The notes under the pieces: generated by a model
Told to the model about the DNA's origin: nothing
Databases searched by the model: none
Seen by the model: the letters and a program-made list of their open reading frames with translations, nothing else
Shown here: positions 37,301 to 51,200 of the stretch, in pieces
How positions within the stretch are numbered: the stretch's first letter is position 1
How the letters are laid out: every line of letters starts with the position of its first letter
Translations under genes and position numbers: made by a program
Origin: Lethocerus indicus
Taxonomy: Eukaryota; Arthropoda; Insecta; Hemiptera; Belostomatidae
Direction: 5' to 3'
DNA length: 64,000 nucleotides
Assembly: GCA_019843655.1 (NCBI GenBank)
Contig: JACDQD010000011.1
Location: 17,712,604-17,776,603 of the forward strand

Positions 37301-39399
37301 GGTCTAAAATTCGCATTTTGACCCCATTTATCACCAAAAGAACACATTTTTGGGCCGATTTTGCGCCTAAAAACCCTATTTGGCCTAAAAAACACATTTT
37401 AGGACCAATTTTTTCCCAGAAAAACCCCATTTTTCACCCTAAAAACCGTATTTTTGGGCCTAAAAACCACATTTTTGACCCTATTTATCACCAAAAGTCA
37501 CATTTTTGGGCCAGGTTGCGCCTAAAAACCCCAATTTTGGGCCTAGAATTCGCATTTTTGACCCTATTTATCACCAAAAGTCACATTTTTGGGCAAGATT
37601 GCGCCTAAAAACCACAATTTTGGGTCGCAAATTCGCATTTTTGACCCCATTTATCACCAAAAGAACACATTTTTGGGCCTAGAAATGACATTTTTGGGTC
37701 GACAGTAAAAAAACCATTGTTTTAGTTACCTTGGTCCAAGATGGATAATTTTTAGAAGTGATGAATGATTGACCCATCTTGAGAGCACCAATTTTTTCCT
37801 GGGCAGTCGATTTTTTGCCTACCCAAACGTAGATGCCAGAGCTGCCAGTGTCCAGAATAAAACAGTCCTGCTATTTGACAAAAACAATAACATTTGTCAT
37901 ATATGGACAATTCTATGGCCTAAATGACAAGAATTGTAAACATGAAATGTTTAGTATTTTATGCTACTGGTGTATATTAGATCATTATTGGTCTATTTGT
38001 AGATATCTTTTTCTCAGTTATTGGAACCAAGCCCTTATAACAATTGATACAAGAGATCGGATAGAAGGTGGCACATTAAATGCCAATTATCATTTAAATT
38101 CTTTACTCTGCAAGTAAAAGCGAAGATAATTTTCCAATAGAGACTTCTGAAGTTTAGTTAGACTTAAAAGAAATACCCTATAATATTAGGTTAATATATA
38201 GGTAAAATATTAACCAACATTGGAATCAAGATGTGACTGTCTAAGAGGTTTCTCATGCACTTTTTCAGATTTCAGTGAGCCATCTGCATCTGACACTTTA
38301 TACAGTGAAACTTCATTCTGTAACAAAAGTTAAAACAAAAATTACAAACATAAATTTAAAAACTTATGGTTCTTGTTAGTTCCAGGCATTAATGAATATG
38401 AAACTAACCTTAAAAAGTTAGCAAAAATTTCACAAAAAATAATTTATATTTTCACTGCTGTGATAAAAGATGTTACAAAATGGAAATAGAAACTTTTATA
38501 CTGTACTATATGAGTTTTAGTTTTAATCTCTACCCATTTAAAGTCTTCAAAGAGAATGAACAATTTAAAAACTAACATATTTAAAAAATAAAACAATGAT
38601 TACCTATTCTATTTTGCTTATATTTTTAACCATTGTGACATTATTTGCACTATTTCATAATAGAGGTTACAAATTCAAACTGCTTAATATTTTTAATCAT
38701 ATCAATTAATTGAAATGAATGCAGTTTCATTTAATTAATTTTCTGATGATATTATTTCGCAGTGTTTAGTGATGGTCCGAAATTTTTATGCTTTTTAATT
38801 TGCTGTGCTCAATCACTTTTCAGGTGAACAGAGGATGCCGTTAAAATGCACAATTCAATTTCGAATTTGTTCAATAAATGAAATTAAATAAATTACATAA
38901 TTGATTACTGACTTGGATTGTTGTTTCAAACTGTACATCATCACCTCCAGCAGCTTCATCAGCAACTTCGTCCGCTGATCCTGAGCCCAATTCGCTGAAG
39001 AAGTGTTCAACTTCAGAAGGTGTACTTGAACTGTCTGAAATATATAGGAAATTAATTATGGTTGAACTTATTATTGCCTTATAGATATTGGTTGAAATAG
39101 AAGGACAGAACAAACACTATACTTTACAATACATCAAGTGTTATTTACTTGAATGAAATTTATTTTTAATTTATTTAAATAATACGTAATACAAAATAAA
39201 TAAATAAATAATGGAGAGAATTAAGCTCCCAGTTTTGTTTGCTTTTTTTATAATGGAGTGTAATAGTTAATCAATTAAAGAAAATAAATTAATTTTTAGA
39301 CCTGAATTTAATTTTGGGTTGAACAAAATATTTATTGATTACAGTCCTTCAAGAAATAAATATTGCATTGAATAACATTTAAACTATGCTATTCATATT

Positions 39400-39455
<56 letters not shown>

Positions 39456-42278
39456 TAATATGTCCCTAAAAATCCTATGTAAAATGAGTTCAAATACTAA
39501 GATAAAAAGTACCCTCCTGAGACAGGTCACAAATAGCCTAATATTAAAGCTCTATAACCAGTTATTAAATCTATATTCTAGCGGTTTCTCTAGCCATTTT
39601 TTTTAATGTAACTAAATTTGCATTTTTAAATATAACTATATTTATTTTTATGAAAAACTGAATAGTCAAAATTAATAACCTATGACAGTGATATGTCCCC
39701 TGCCGGCATGATCTTGATCCCTGATTTTGGTTGCGGCACTGATTGCTTTGAACTTCTCTGTACCTTTGGCTTTGCTCCCAATATATACGTATATTTCATC
39801 ACCACTGTCCAATATGAAACAGTCCCCTCTGTTCATTGACTTCACGTGTAGTTCAACCTATTGTTGTATAAAGAAAGGAAATTTCATTTAGTAATACATT
39901 TTATAATATACACAAACACACACACACACATAGTGTTTGTGCATAATAAATGCACATGTGCACACATATTACATTACATATAGCATTCATTAAATTACAG
40001 CCTGCAGATTTTGGTAAATTTTATTTTATTAGGGTAAGGACAAAAAATAATAAATAAACTGTTATTCACAGATAGTGTAACAGATAGTCATAAGTCAAGA
40101 TATTCTTTGTTTTTTTATTTAAATAAAATTTGTAATTTGAACGAATTTGTTTGAATATCTATTTTATGTGATACACGATTAATGGACAAAACATAAGAAG
40201 AAGTAAATTTCACAAAAAAGAAACTAACTTAGACTTATTAGGAATGTGTTAATGTAGTCAATTAATTGTTGTGTTTCTAAAAACTTTAATTTTAACTGAA
40301 AATAATATTTTAATACACATTTTGGCTGCCAAAGAAGCATCCTGTCAGTAATTTCTCTGCATTGTTACTAGAAATGTAACTGTTTATATTCACAATGTTA
40401 GCACAGTGACTGCAGGATATTAATAATTCGTTGTACCATTCTGACTCTGATGTTCTTTTTTCCTTTGACTTGGTAGAGCCTCTTTTCGCCTGGACCATTG
40501 ACCTGAGCATGATGGAAACCTGAAGCCACTCCACCAGGAACATACCTCACTCCTGAAAAGTTAATGTTTTACATTGAAAATAAAAAACAAAGATTAAGTT
40601 TTCAATATCTGTTTCTATAAACAAACCACAAATATTTTCTGTTTCAAATCAATCATTAACAATTGTATATTAAAAACAAATATTTTCAATAGGCAGAAAA
40701 GAGAGTGAAAAAAGTCCTTGCATAAAAAAGAGACTACAAATGAATTTGGTGCATCTCTTGATGAGGCTTTGATATATTTCAGTTTCCACTAAATTCATAA
40801 CACTTTCACAACTTTATAAAAACATGAATTCAGATCTCTCCTCTTCTTTTATATTTCTTTGTGTTTAACAATGGGTATAAGTCAGATGAAACTTTTAAAT
40901 TAAAAAAAAGTGGAAAATGCCAGAATGTACATTAATGAAAGCAACCTAACAAAAGAGAACTAAAAATTATGGGTTTTACCTGATTTAAAATAGCTGATGA
41001 ATTGTTGTGATTCATAACCCTGCACTTCCCTGTGCTGGACAGGTCCACCGCCGAGCCCATCATCAAGTTCAACACTCAGTATCGCAGCAGAACCAGATTC
41101 ATCCTACGACCAAAAATAAATTGTAGGGTAACAAAATGAAAATAATTCTAACAAATTCCAAATTATTCCAGAAAGTACTTCATAAATTATTGCTTTATAC
41201 TGTGGTGAAAAATCAAAACTAATAATTAGAAAAATTATTTTTTTCTAAAAAGTTTTCTTGTGTTATTTGAACTCCATTTGTAACCTATTTAAATTACTTT
41301 CTAGTCCTCCCCTCACACTTCTTTAACATCCCTGGCTTTCTTTCAATGAGGAGAAAACAATGTCTACAAAAAAATTACGAAATATGTATTTTCTATTAAT
41401 AATTTTATAAGCCATGAAACAAATAAGAAGGTTTCAACAAAATAATTCTCCTCATTCATGTCAAAACCCTAATATATCTTTTTATTATTGCTGGGATTAC
41501 ATAACAAACTGAATGATTTGTTTTCTATAATTCCTATTCTATAAATCAATTGAAGCAAACGCTTAGTATAATGTTACAGAAAATAGCCAATAATCTGACT
41601 GTTTCATACATATTTATTGTTAGTCAACTAACAACCTAACCTAAGTAGGTAGGTTCATGTTTACTCCATTAAATATTATGATAAGAATTTGGTTTTTAAT
41701 TAAAAAGTTCTACTTGTTTTTATGAAATATCCTTTCAGATTTCAAAAGTGTCTCATTAATTTTTGCAATGTTACAATGGATTTATCATTATTTTTTCATA
41801 CCCCATTATCAACTGAATTAAACTGCCAGAATGTTGTAATAAATCTTTAATCTGTTAATTCTGTTTGCATACAGCAAACAAATTATCAGATGTGGACAAC
41901 AAGAAGTCAATAGTGGCTAAGTAATATAGATAAGAATTACCTGAGAGGTTTCTTCTCCCAGCCAAAAGTGGATATCCCAACTCAGGTCACCATGTTTGTT
42001 AGATTTAGTCTAAAATCAAATTAATTACAGAAACAATTACAAAAGGTTGTACAACAGAATTTTACATGAACAATTACACAACACAGAACAACACAATTAC
42101 AGAACATAAGAAACAATTACACACAACAGACTTTGAATCATTTCAAATGAATTATCTCTAGAATGACAAAAATGCTTAATACGTATTTTATTTGATGACT
42201 TACACTGAGAACAATATAGGAGTCCCCAGAGAAAAACTTCCCGTAGTCATTTTCAGGTACTGGAACTGGCTCAAAGTT
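25346..42278 (-). CDS. GSN: Gelsolin, six-domain actin-severing protein (first coding exon not found)
   Basis: A Ca2+-regulated actin-severing, capping and nucleating protein. Seventeen coding exons, in transcript order: 42278-42204, 42009-41941, 41103-40980, 40552-40437, 39857-39680, 39034-38913, 38317-38219, 37867-37730, 29964-29850, 29394-29189, 28506-28368, 28040-27946, 27338-27216, 27140-26865, 26328-26218, 25605-25489 and 25393-25346. All join in phase to 716 residues ending [11 protein letters not shown]. Six repeats are visible. G1 has [22 protein letters not shown] and DESGSAAI. G2 has GGVASGFHH and the basic [15 protein letters not shown], the expected PIP2-binding segment. The acidic Ser/Gly-rich G2-G3 linker is [15 protein letters not shown]3 has [18 protein letters not shown]4 [15 protein letters not shown]5 CYLWVGQGSSGWE and FWALLGGK, and G6 [17 protein letters not shown]. 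No villin headpiece follows. About 20-30 N-terminal residues (the usual WRIE segment and start) are missing; their exon lies upstream of 42278 and was not recognised. The donor after 38219 (gttggt) is weak. Confidence 0.95.
30058..31630. repeat. Degenerate short-period satellite, left flank of the intronic array
   Basis: Low-order repeats built on ttttgggcc..cctaaaaaccgcat. From 30058 to about 30885 the motif reads in this direction. From about 30885 to 31630 it is reversed (aaatgcggtttttaggc, aaaaatggcattttta). The switch is sharp, within about 40 bases. Open frames on either strand (for example 31105-31548) arise because the unit lacks stop codons and are not genes. Confidence 0.9.
31631..35330. 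repeat. 104-bp tandem satellite array, about 35 units
   Basis: Head-to-tail units of 104 bp, measured from ggaaat at 33661 to 33765. Order within a unit: gtcggaaatcgaaaatttag, gtttttcgaaaattttctca, gatcggccctatattgcacc, cacaagtgtattaatgtggg, ctacacttgcccataaaagg. Most units are almost identical. Variants are gggcta/gagcta, tctcagatc/cagatatc and a cctgaaacggc form at both ends (31700-31730, 35150-35180). Truncated, scrambled units lie at 32170-32200, 32940-33240 and 34970-35040. The array sits inside a gelsolin intron. Confidence 0.97.
35331..37700. repeat. Degenerate short-period satellite, right flank of the intronic array
   Basis: The same ttttgggcc..cctaaaaa motif as the left flank, in one orientation throughout. 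It shows a higher-order pattern: ctatttatcaccaaaagaac followed by acatttttgggcctaaaaat recurs about a dozen times (near 35738, 36080, 36313, 36660, 36820, 36900, 36988, 37326, 37648 and others). It ends about 30 bp before a gelsolin exon. Confidence 0.9.
39413..39449. repeat. (AT)n microsatellite in a gelsolin intron
   Basis: A pure AT run in the intron between exons 39857-39680 and 39034-38913 of the gelsolin gene. Confidence 0.9.
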
Positions 42279-45200
42279 CTGTAACAGAAAAAAGTTTTCC
42301 ATCTTTTAATTGAGTTATGCAAACAAAAATAGAAACAGGAAAAATTTAGTTGTTACTATTATTATTTCCATCACATTTATGCTTTGTGATGCCTTTTTTA
42401 ATTTCTTTTCATTGTCATGCTCAAGAAGAACATTCGGAACCATTCAACTTAATTTCAAATGTACAGACGGATAAAAAGATTTATTGAAAATAATAGAAAA
42501 TAAATGTAACTGGAAGAACAGAATGTGTCTCAAACTCAACAGGGGCCCCCATGAAAACACCATAAACTTAATTCTTAGGTTTCTTTCTAAGAAATAAACC
42601 AAACAACGAAATATGGGGTTACAGACTGTGGAGCCAACGGATACAAAAGCGATGGCGGCTGGTACACACAGCTTGTCCATAATTAAACTAAAATTTCCCC
42701 ATTGTCAGAATAATTGCTCTATCTAAATAATACATACTACCTTTTTAATAAATCCCCTTCAGTTATCGAAAGTGAAATTTAGTCACTAATATCTGCAAGA
42801 ATTTGTTATTATCCTTCTTGTATAATTCAAATATATTACCGTAATGCTGTTAAAGAGTCGTTATTATCCGAATGTATTATAGTGAGTATAGACGATTCCA
42901 TTTAAATAATTGATCGATTAACATTGAATAGACCAAATCGAAAGGAAACTGAATAATGAGTACACTGGGAATGGTAAGATTCCCACCAATTGGTGGCGAA
43001 GGGAATTTTCCTTCGTCAATAAAATAGAGGGGCTAAGTACCGCCAATATCTCATTACGGTCCTTAGCTTATGGCCAAATGGGCGTGTGGGAAGAGAAGAC
43101 AAAGCAGTTTGGCATCCAAATTTTGATGATAAATCTTTCCTGGTAAATCATTGTACCAGAGCAAGAATGTTATAGTAAATTTTATACATAATATTCGGTC
43201 CTCCAGTAGTACAGCCATGGGTAGATGAGAGAGGACAAACCCATTGCTGCAAAATGGACTTGGAAGGGGGCCTTCCAGAAATAAATATTTCGAAGGTTAT
43301 AAAAACAGCTTTAATGGACTGTGCGGTCGGTGGGACGCGGACAAACTAACAACGAAGACAGATCCGGGCCGTGATCTCACTCTGTGTTCCCGTTTGAATC
43401 ATCAGCCGGATCAGGGCCACACTTGGTAACTACTGAAGTTACCGCTATTTTACCCAACAGCGCTAATACATACGCACTAATTCACGCAAGGTATTCAGTC
43501 ACGCCTCCCTGAAGCTCTAGCTCTCGCCGGGAGGAAACCGACAATAGCAATTAAAGGCAGGAAGGCTGTTTGGAGTATCATCCACCCAGAGATTCACTGT
43601 CTCCTTCAAATCGAGACCCGCGGTTTCGGCTTGTCGCCATCCAGTAGAAAATTTAAAAACCACCAATTTATCGTCACTAAAATGTAATCAGTAAAAATGG
43701 CTAAATTGCTAAAGTTTTTATTGCAAATCTTCATTGACCGATGACTAATCTAAAATCAAGACACGCATTAGTCATTTGTATTATATAAGGCGTTTTAGTC
43801 AGATTAAAGCGTAATCGCTAACCATTAGTCAAAGATGAAGTGAAAATCATTTTATTTTTCCAGTTTTGAAGAATATTTCCTTCTAAATCATCGGCCTGAA
43901 AGAAATGTCATTTTATTCCGGGAAAAACTAGTATAATAAATTAGTAACACCCGGTAAAAAATAGCAAATCATAAAAATTTCCTTATCGCGACGAAAATAA
44001 TGAATTCTTGAAAATAAACATTTTTATCGTTCATGCACTATATCACTGAATCAGTAAATATTTATATACATTTCACGTCAGTCAAGAAATGTGATACTGA
44101 ATCAGTTCAACATTTTTATGTTAGAATACACCGAAATTAGCGCCCGTAACATAGGTTCTGCATACTGTCTGGAAATAGACCCACTCCAAGAATTCCTTGC
44201 AGTGTACATCATCTTCCGTTTGACAGCCCTTAACAGTCTATTCAAGTATAAATACACTTTACTGCGAACAGGCTTCTGGAAAGTTCTACAATATTCGACC
44301 GTTCTTCCAAGGTCTGCGTCAGAGCACTTACGGCATACATATCGTGCAGAATCTTTTAGAAAGTTTTGTTAAAATTTCCAGCCATAATATGAAACAAGAA
44401 ATACCTCTACCTCTTGTTTTCACATTATCTCGTAATTTCTACTAAATGAGAAATAACAAATGGTTTCCAAACACGGGAAAAGCAGAGGGTCAATATTTTT
44501 TTTACAGTATTACGCTGTGATCGTACCGGAAGTTAGTGACAATTCAAGTTCTGGTTATAGCTAAGGTTCAAACCTTAGCTCATTAACTAGTTACTCTGTT
44601 AGAGGAGCAGAATGACACTGGATTGAGTGAAGGTTAGGCCTCTCGACGGCACCAAGTGTTTTTACGTCACCTTGTTCATGAAAACCTTCGCTCGAGTATT
44701 TTATATCACTTTTCTGTTTGCATTATTTCGTAAGATCTTTCAATTATTTCCCTCCGCCGCCTTTTCGGTCACAACAGGCTCAGGTATATTGGCATCTGTC
44801 ATCGCTTTATTTACAAAGCCGGGGTAAAATCCCGTCCTTGTACGCGGCCGGCTTATCAGCCAGTGCCAAAGTGATAACACGCTATCTCTCGATAAATGGG
44901 AATACGCATACTCCAGAGAATATGAACTTCACAACCAGCCGGCGGTTGTGCCCGCCGGTAATCAACCGGTTTTTTTCTTTGGACCGAAAATTGAAAGCGC
45001 GTTCCGAGTGCCTATATATATATAGGCACGTAAAGTCAACTCCGACCCTGACTTGTGCCGGAATTTTAATGGGAATTCCGCCAGAGTGCCCGAGGTATGT
45101 CCTGAAAGCACTAACGAAACCGACAAACGTGAAAACGAATTTAGATTCACCAGAGCCGTAATGGATTTCGGAGAAAGCGTAAAGCAAATATAGCAGTTGT

Positions 45201-48200
45201 TTATTACTTCCACTCGCGTCAAGATTTAAATTGTAATATTATACTGTCTGGCTCCAATATTTTATTTTAAAGTTCGATTCGATTTACAAATGTATTTTTT
45301 CTATAACTCTGGACAGTGTAAGAATTGATAGGATGCTGCGTATTAACACTGTACATTGAATTAAACATAAAATGTATAAAATAATTTATACTATATGGTT
45401 ATTATACTAACAATTATACTAAATTATAAACAGCCCGGTTATAATGCCGACACGATGCTTCGTCAACAGACAGAAATGATGATATGGCAAAACCAAAACT
45501 AATCAATGGTGGACTTCACTCGGTTAATATTTATATCGTCGGATACGTTTTTTCCCATGAGATGTACATACAACCTTGAAGTGTACAGTTAGTCATACTC
45601 TACAACCGCTCCGAAATTCATTCTTGGAGTCCGCCGCTCTTTGTTCACCAAGTTCCCAGCCTTCTGTAATTTCCGGCGTAATTTAAGACTTCCTCCATTC
45701 CTTTTCGGAAAAAGTTTGAACCTTTCTTCGAATCGGACCATCCGACGTGTGGACCGTATCGCGTCAGCAAGCCCCAACGATCGATTATCTCTGGACGCCT
45801 ATTCAGGATTTCCTTGTGCCAAGTCCCCACCACCGCCAGTCGGGTTCTTTCGCTCGGAAACGAGGAAAAGTACCTAAGTATACCTAAAGTAAGTATACCT
45901 AAAGAAGATACGCGGGGAGAATACCAAAGGCAAGATTTCTACTGCCCAGCCGAGAGAATGAAGTAAGGTAGAAATCAGCGTTTGTGGATTAAGGAAAACT
46001 ACCTGTTATTTTTTTTAATTCTTTTATCGTCTGGTTGGCATTTACCAAAAACCGTAATTTACTTTTCCGGTTTTAGTTTTCAGTTCATTCTCTCTTCCGG
46101 TGAGTATGTGTGAAATATTTGCTCTCAATACAGCCTGGCGTCTGGTTCATTAACCTTTACTAATTTATTCCTCGTCATCGTTTTGCTCATTCCAGCCGGT
46201 GTTTCTTAAATTACACAAAAACTTATTTAGAGACCTCCGGAGGTCCGCTAGGGAAAACCCTTCCTGCGAATTGTCCGAGTGGTGTCAAGCTCAAAGAGCG
46301 TTCTGAGACCTAATGCTGTTACAAAGTCTACCTGCATAGAGAGAGAGATATATTAAGGATAACGAGTGGAGATTACGGAGTTAGACTTCCGCGTAATATA
46401 ACGAATGCGGAATTGGCATGAGTCACACGTACAATAATTTCTTCGTGGAGGCATTTCAGAGCCGGTTGCACCACTTGCGGCAACACGGACAATAAGCGGT
46501 GCAAAGGAATCCCCGGTTTGCATTGTGGTAAATTTACTTACCAAAGATAATAAACACGCGTTTCTTCGTAATTGGCGTGGGATCGAAACGTGAAACTTTT
46601 CCCGTATTTGTTGTACGTCGGACGGAATGGGGACAGAATTCCAAGGGCAGAGGGCGGCGGCGGCGGCGGCGGTGACTGTAACTGTGACGCTCCCTCGCCA
46701 TTGTATTGTAGTAACTACAATGCCAACAATGGTCGCCGCTCTGATGCAACTCAAACCGCGACAACAATGTTTCCAAGCCTGACTGACTACCGGTGTCACG
46801 GCAATGTCACTATCGGTGTCAGCTTCTTGTAACCACTCCGGCCGTCTTCTTCACAATGGAACATAATCCGATCTTGCGAATTATGCGGGAAGAAACCGAA
46901 AGTAAATGTTAAAGAACCAGGCGCCGGGCAGTATTGGTGAGAGCAATAATTTAACACATGACGACCAGATGAGAGAAAAAATGTCCCTGTCTAACTGTGA
47001 TAAGAACCATCTAATCTCAAAACCTCTTAATCCACTACTGACGCGACGTTAGTGCAACATTTCTGCAGCGCATTACTTTAATTATTATACCTTTGAAACA
47101 GGTTTCAAGTACTCGACAACAATTACGGACCGCCTACCTATTGCGAATCGGAAATTTCAATCTTATCGCTTTAATTAATGTTTACTGATTTGGGGAACGT
47201 TCAAGCGCTAAGAATCTAAGATTGTTTCTTGTTCGCTCGACTGGAGATGCAGACGGAGTAATCGGTCAGAAACCGGTTTCGCTGATATATTTCAAACCGC
47301 TAAGCCAGAAACGTTCTCCCTCTTCCGAGCTCTCGAAACCTGACCTTCGGAGCAAGCCCAGTCCGCGAATAAAATGGCCAAGCTAAATGATATTCCTCAA
47401 TTAATGGTTTCTGTCCGTCGACGGTACTCTGAATTTAATTTTTCACTATAGTGGTAAGAGAATGTATTGCGATCTAAGAATTAATTTTAAAAATTCATCC
47501 CACGAACCGGAAAGAAGATTTTTGGAACGATTCTTTTTAAGGCCAACAAACTATCCGAAACTAGACCATTCTATATAGGTCTACGACTCCTTCAACAGTC
47601 GGTAAATCAATATAACCCATTTATCTGTTACTTATTTATTGAGCTTGGCGACGAGCCAAAAACGCGAAACGAGCGGGACAGTACACACCAGCCAATACAT
47701 GTTTCGCCAATTGAAAAAACAAAAACATTCCAGTTAATAAATTGGTCTCAGATCTGTCTAAAAAAAGACAGATGGCGGTGTTCATCGATCCAGTCGGCTC
47801 TCTGATACGTACTGGATAGTACTACATTTAAAATAACTTCACTCGCTTTTCTACTTCAAAGACTGTTAAACCGCTCTAGGCTAAAATTTATGTCGTGAAC
47901 GTTACAAGAAAGGTCGTAGAAATGCCCAAAGAAACTATTTATAAAGATTACGGCCGCTGTTTCTCGGTTAAACAGGGAGATGATTTGGAAAACTCAAATC
48001 ATTGAACAGATATTCGAGTGTGTGAGATCGAGAAATCAGAGGTGATAATAAATGGAATAAAAAGTAAGTTATTATTATTCTATATGTTGCCTCAAAGCTC
48101 CTGAGTATCGTTAATGCCTGCTGATAGCAACTGTCCTTGAAGCCCTCCTAAAAAATTCCACCTCCTAAAGAACAGACCTTGCTGAGGAAGAGGATCAGAA

Positions 48201-51200
48201 GAGAGAAAGAATGCACAAAACCGGTTTTCGAATTCGCAATGCCCTTATTGTTCGTCTTCCCCACAAGAGTATGCACTCGAATATTTACCGCATTTGCTCG
48301 TACCAAGCAAACGCCGTGTTGTCCCAATTAAGCGAAGTAAATTATGGTTCTCGATTAGGTTATGTTTTTTTAACATGCTTCCAAATCGACCGGTGGCCTA
48401 AATAACCGGAATCCACGGTATATATATATATAAGCCGCCGATCTTACAGAACAATGCAAAAAATAGCGTTGGTTGTTGGTCGATGAAAATGTCATTATTA
48501 TAATTATAATGGGTGGATCCCAAGGTGCAAAGAAACAACGATTGGTGATATCGTGCCAACTGGATAACGTGCCAGGGATAAACTTTGTTGCAAGTTTGTT
48601 ACCGATTTTGTTTTTTCTGTTCGCTCTCCCGTCCAGGTAGAATACGTAAAATGTTGACTCCCGATACTGCCTCGCAATTTAGTACTAGTTATTTGACTTA
48701 CTGACGCGGCGAAATGCTGAAGCCAATGAACGATAATGTTTCACCATTTAAGATGGGACCGAAACACCCGGTTTCGAAGCATTAAGGAATGCCGAAGGAA
48801 TTGAAAGTAAAAAAGGGTCGCCCACTGCGGCGAGAGAAAAATAAAAATAAATTATAATCTTAACGGACGTCGTAAACGGAAGGCCCTGGACGCTATTGGA
48901 CAGCTTCCCATCAGTTTTGGACACTCAGTTCCACTTTAGGAATCCAATCCGTCCAGCTCGTACAGAAACCTATTCCCTGAAAAACAATCTTCCCTCCCGA
49001 CCGCATTAAGCTCAAGAATATTCTAGAAACAATTGCACTGATATATACCGTGCAAACAATACCGATGAAATGCCACCGGCATGTTCGTGACATTCCGCCA
49101 GTATGTGCCCTTATCCTTACGGGCTGTTGACCCCTCCATATACCCGCGTCCAATTCTCTTTAAACCTCATTTCCTCATATAGGTTGGGCAAAACCTAAAC
49201 TTTCAATGCAGTATTTCAATTGTTTACTCATCAGTAACCAGAGAAATAAGCACGAAGTAAATATTAAGACAAATAGCCATGGCCCACGGTAATGGAGTTT
49301 CAATAATAGTGCATTAGGAGGTGTGCCAATTTAATTATTTCATTTTATTATTTCATGATTTAGGGTATTTGCTTTTGGCAACTAACTTTTCTTCAGCAAT
49401 TAACCTTTGTCCGAATAGCAGAAATAATGATTAAGAGTAGTGTTACCTACACATACTGGCCTCGTTATATTATAAGTCTAACTCATAAAGAAAATCCGGC
49501 GAGTAAATTATACTTTCAGGTCTACCTTCAGAAGAACAATAGGCGTCTGTGTTTCGGGGGAAAAGTAGTACGTACCTTGACTGATGACCTTCGAGGTAAT
49601 TTATTCGTGGGAGAGAAAACAACATCCTTTTCGTAACAACCACGACTATCAAGCAACGAATCGACTGCCGACGTTATTTTGTTTAACTACTTCAAATTCT
49701 ATTATTGATAATGGTGGTCTCTACAACGCCTCGCGATTTCGAGAAAAATAAAAATTAGATTGTGGCTCATGTTTATCATGCATTTTCCGATTAATCTTCT
49801 TTTCATTCTTAATAAATCGACGTTTTAATCTCCCAGAGCAACACAAAGCATGCAGAAACTAACTATAGTTATGTCGTGAGACGTCTGACCCTAGGTTAAC
49901 ATGTGATATAAACTCATTGAATATATTAAGGCTGTTATATAATGAAACAAAGGTTCGGGTTTTTATTTTCAGGTCATCTGGCGACAGTGTGTAATTTGAC
50001 ATAATGTGTTAACCAATAACCAATTATGAGGACGTTACGAGACTGAGACTTCAACTGAAACTTGTAACTCTAAAGCAATCGAGCTTAAAAGAGAGAGATA
50101 GGGAAACCTTCCGGCAACTTTCAAAGACGTCGCTATCCTCACGTCAAGGTTCATTCGCTCACGAGTTGGCTGACTCAAAGACAGTTGAACACTTTGGTTA
50201 ATTTATTTATATATTGATCAGATTTTCTGAATATCAATATCCTAGCAAGTAGACGTACGTAACAATCCCTTCAAATTTCCCTTTAAACTATTAGGGGGAT
50301 TGGATATACCTTAAAAAATATTCGTATAACCTATTTATTCTTAATGTAATACTAATTATAATTATCATATTAGCTGAAAAAATGTTCATCTTGAATGAAA
50401 GAATGAAAATAGTATCAGACCAGATCAGATAAAAGACGGCACTACGCGTGCATTCCCCCTCAAATGTTTCTATAGCGGACCTCATTGCTGTTTCCTGTTT
50501 GTTTGTTTTTTACTAAGATTACTTTTTAAAATTAGCCGGTTATTTTCAACACTGAACACTATTAGAATATGATGTCTATTAATTATAAATAATTATAATA
50601 CAATAAATAAACTGTTGTAAATAAATGAGTCAGAACAATAGATTTCCAGAAAACCAGAATAGCCGATATACGCAACTGCTCCGGAAAATGCAGTTTATTT
50701 TCAAAAGGAAATATATTGAGCTTTTCCAACATTTACTCCAACAAGTACATTCAAACATTTTCTTTACCCAGATTTTTACAATTACCACTTCCAATTAGCT
50801 AAAAAACTAATACAAGACTTTTTGTTATGTAACTAACAAATTAATCCAAATTTTCTTCCCTTAAAAGGAACTGTCACATTCCAACCAACCTACTGTCATA
50901 GAAGCATATATTGGAATGTGTACCTAATATATTTATTTGTTGAGCCTCGGGTCTTTGAATTTACTCTAGGAAATCTGGATTTTCCATTTACTGATGCAAC
51001 TACTAATAGACGGGCGCAGAATTGTTCATTTAAAATTAAACTGGTGATTATTGCTCTTGCAACAATATCTGGCGGCGTAGGAAGTCCGCTGCAACACGTA
51101 CGGACTTGAACCTCAGCGCTTCTGTCAGTCAAAGTTTAAAAACTGATAAAAAAATTCGGTTTCCTTCAATTACAAATTTCAAGTAATCACTACAATTCAG

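Noticed and set aside
36215..37608. Open frames rich in FLGPK/FGPKN repeats on both strands
   Set aside because: They are produced by the degenerate ttttgggcctaaaa repeat, which lacks stops in some frames; there is no start context or splice logic.
44718..45161. 147-codon plus-strand ORF
   Set aside because: No recognised domain, antisense frames of similar length overlap it, and composition is like the surrounding non-coding DNA.
46353..46799. 148-codon minus-strand ORF with an Ala run
   Set aside because: The Ala run is a gcc/ggc microsatellite, also open as poly-Gly on the other strand; no family resemblance.
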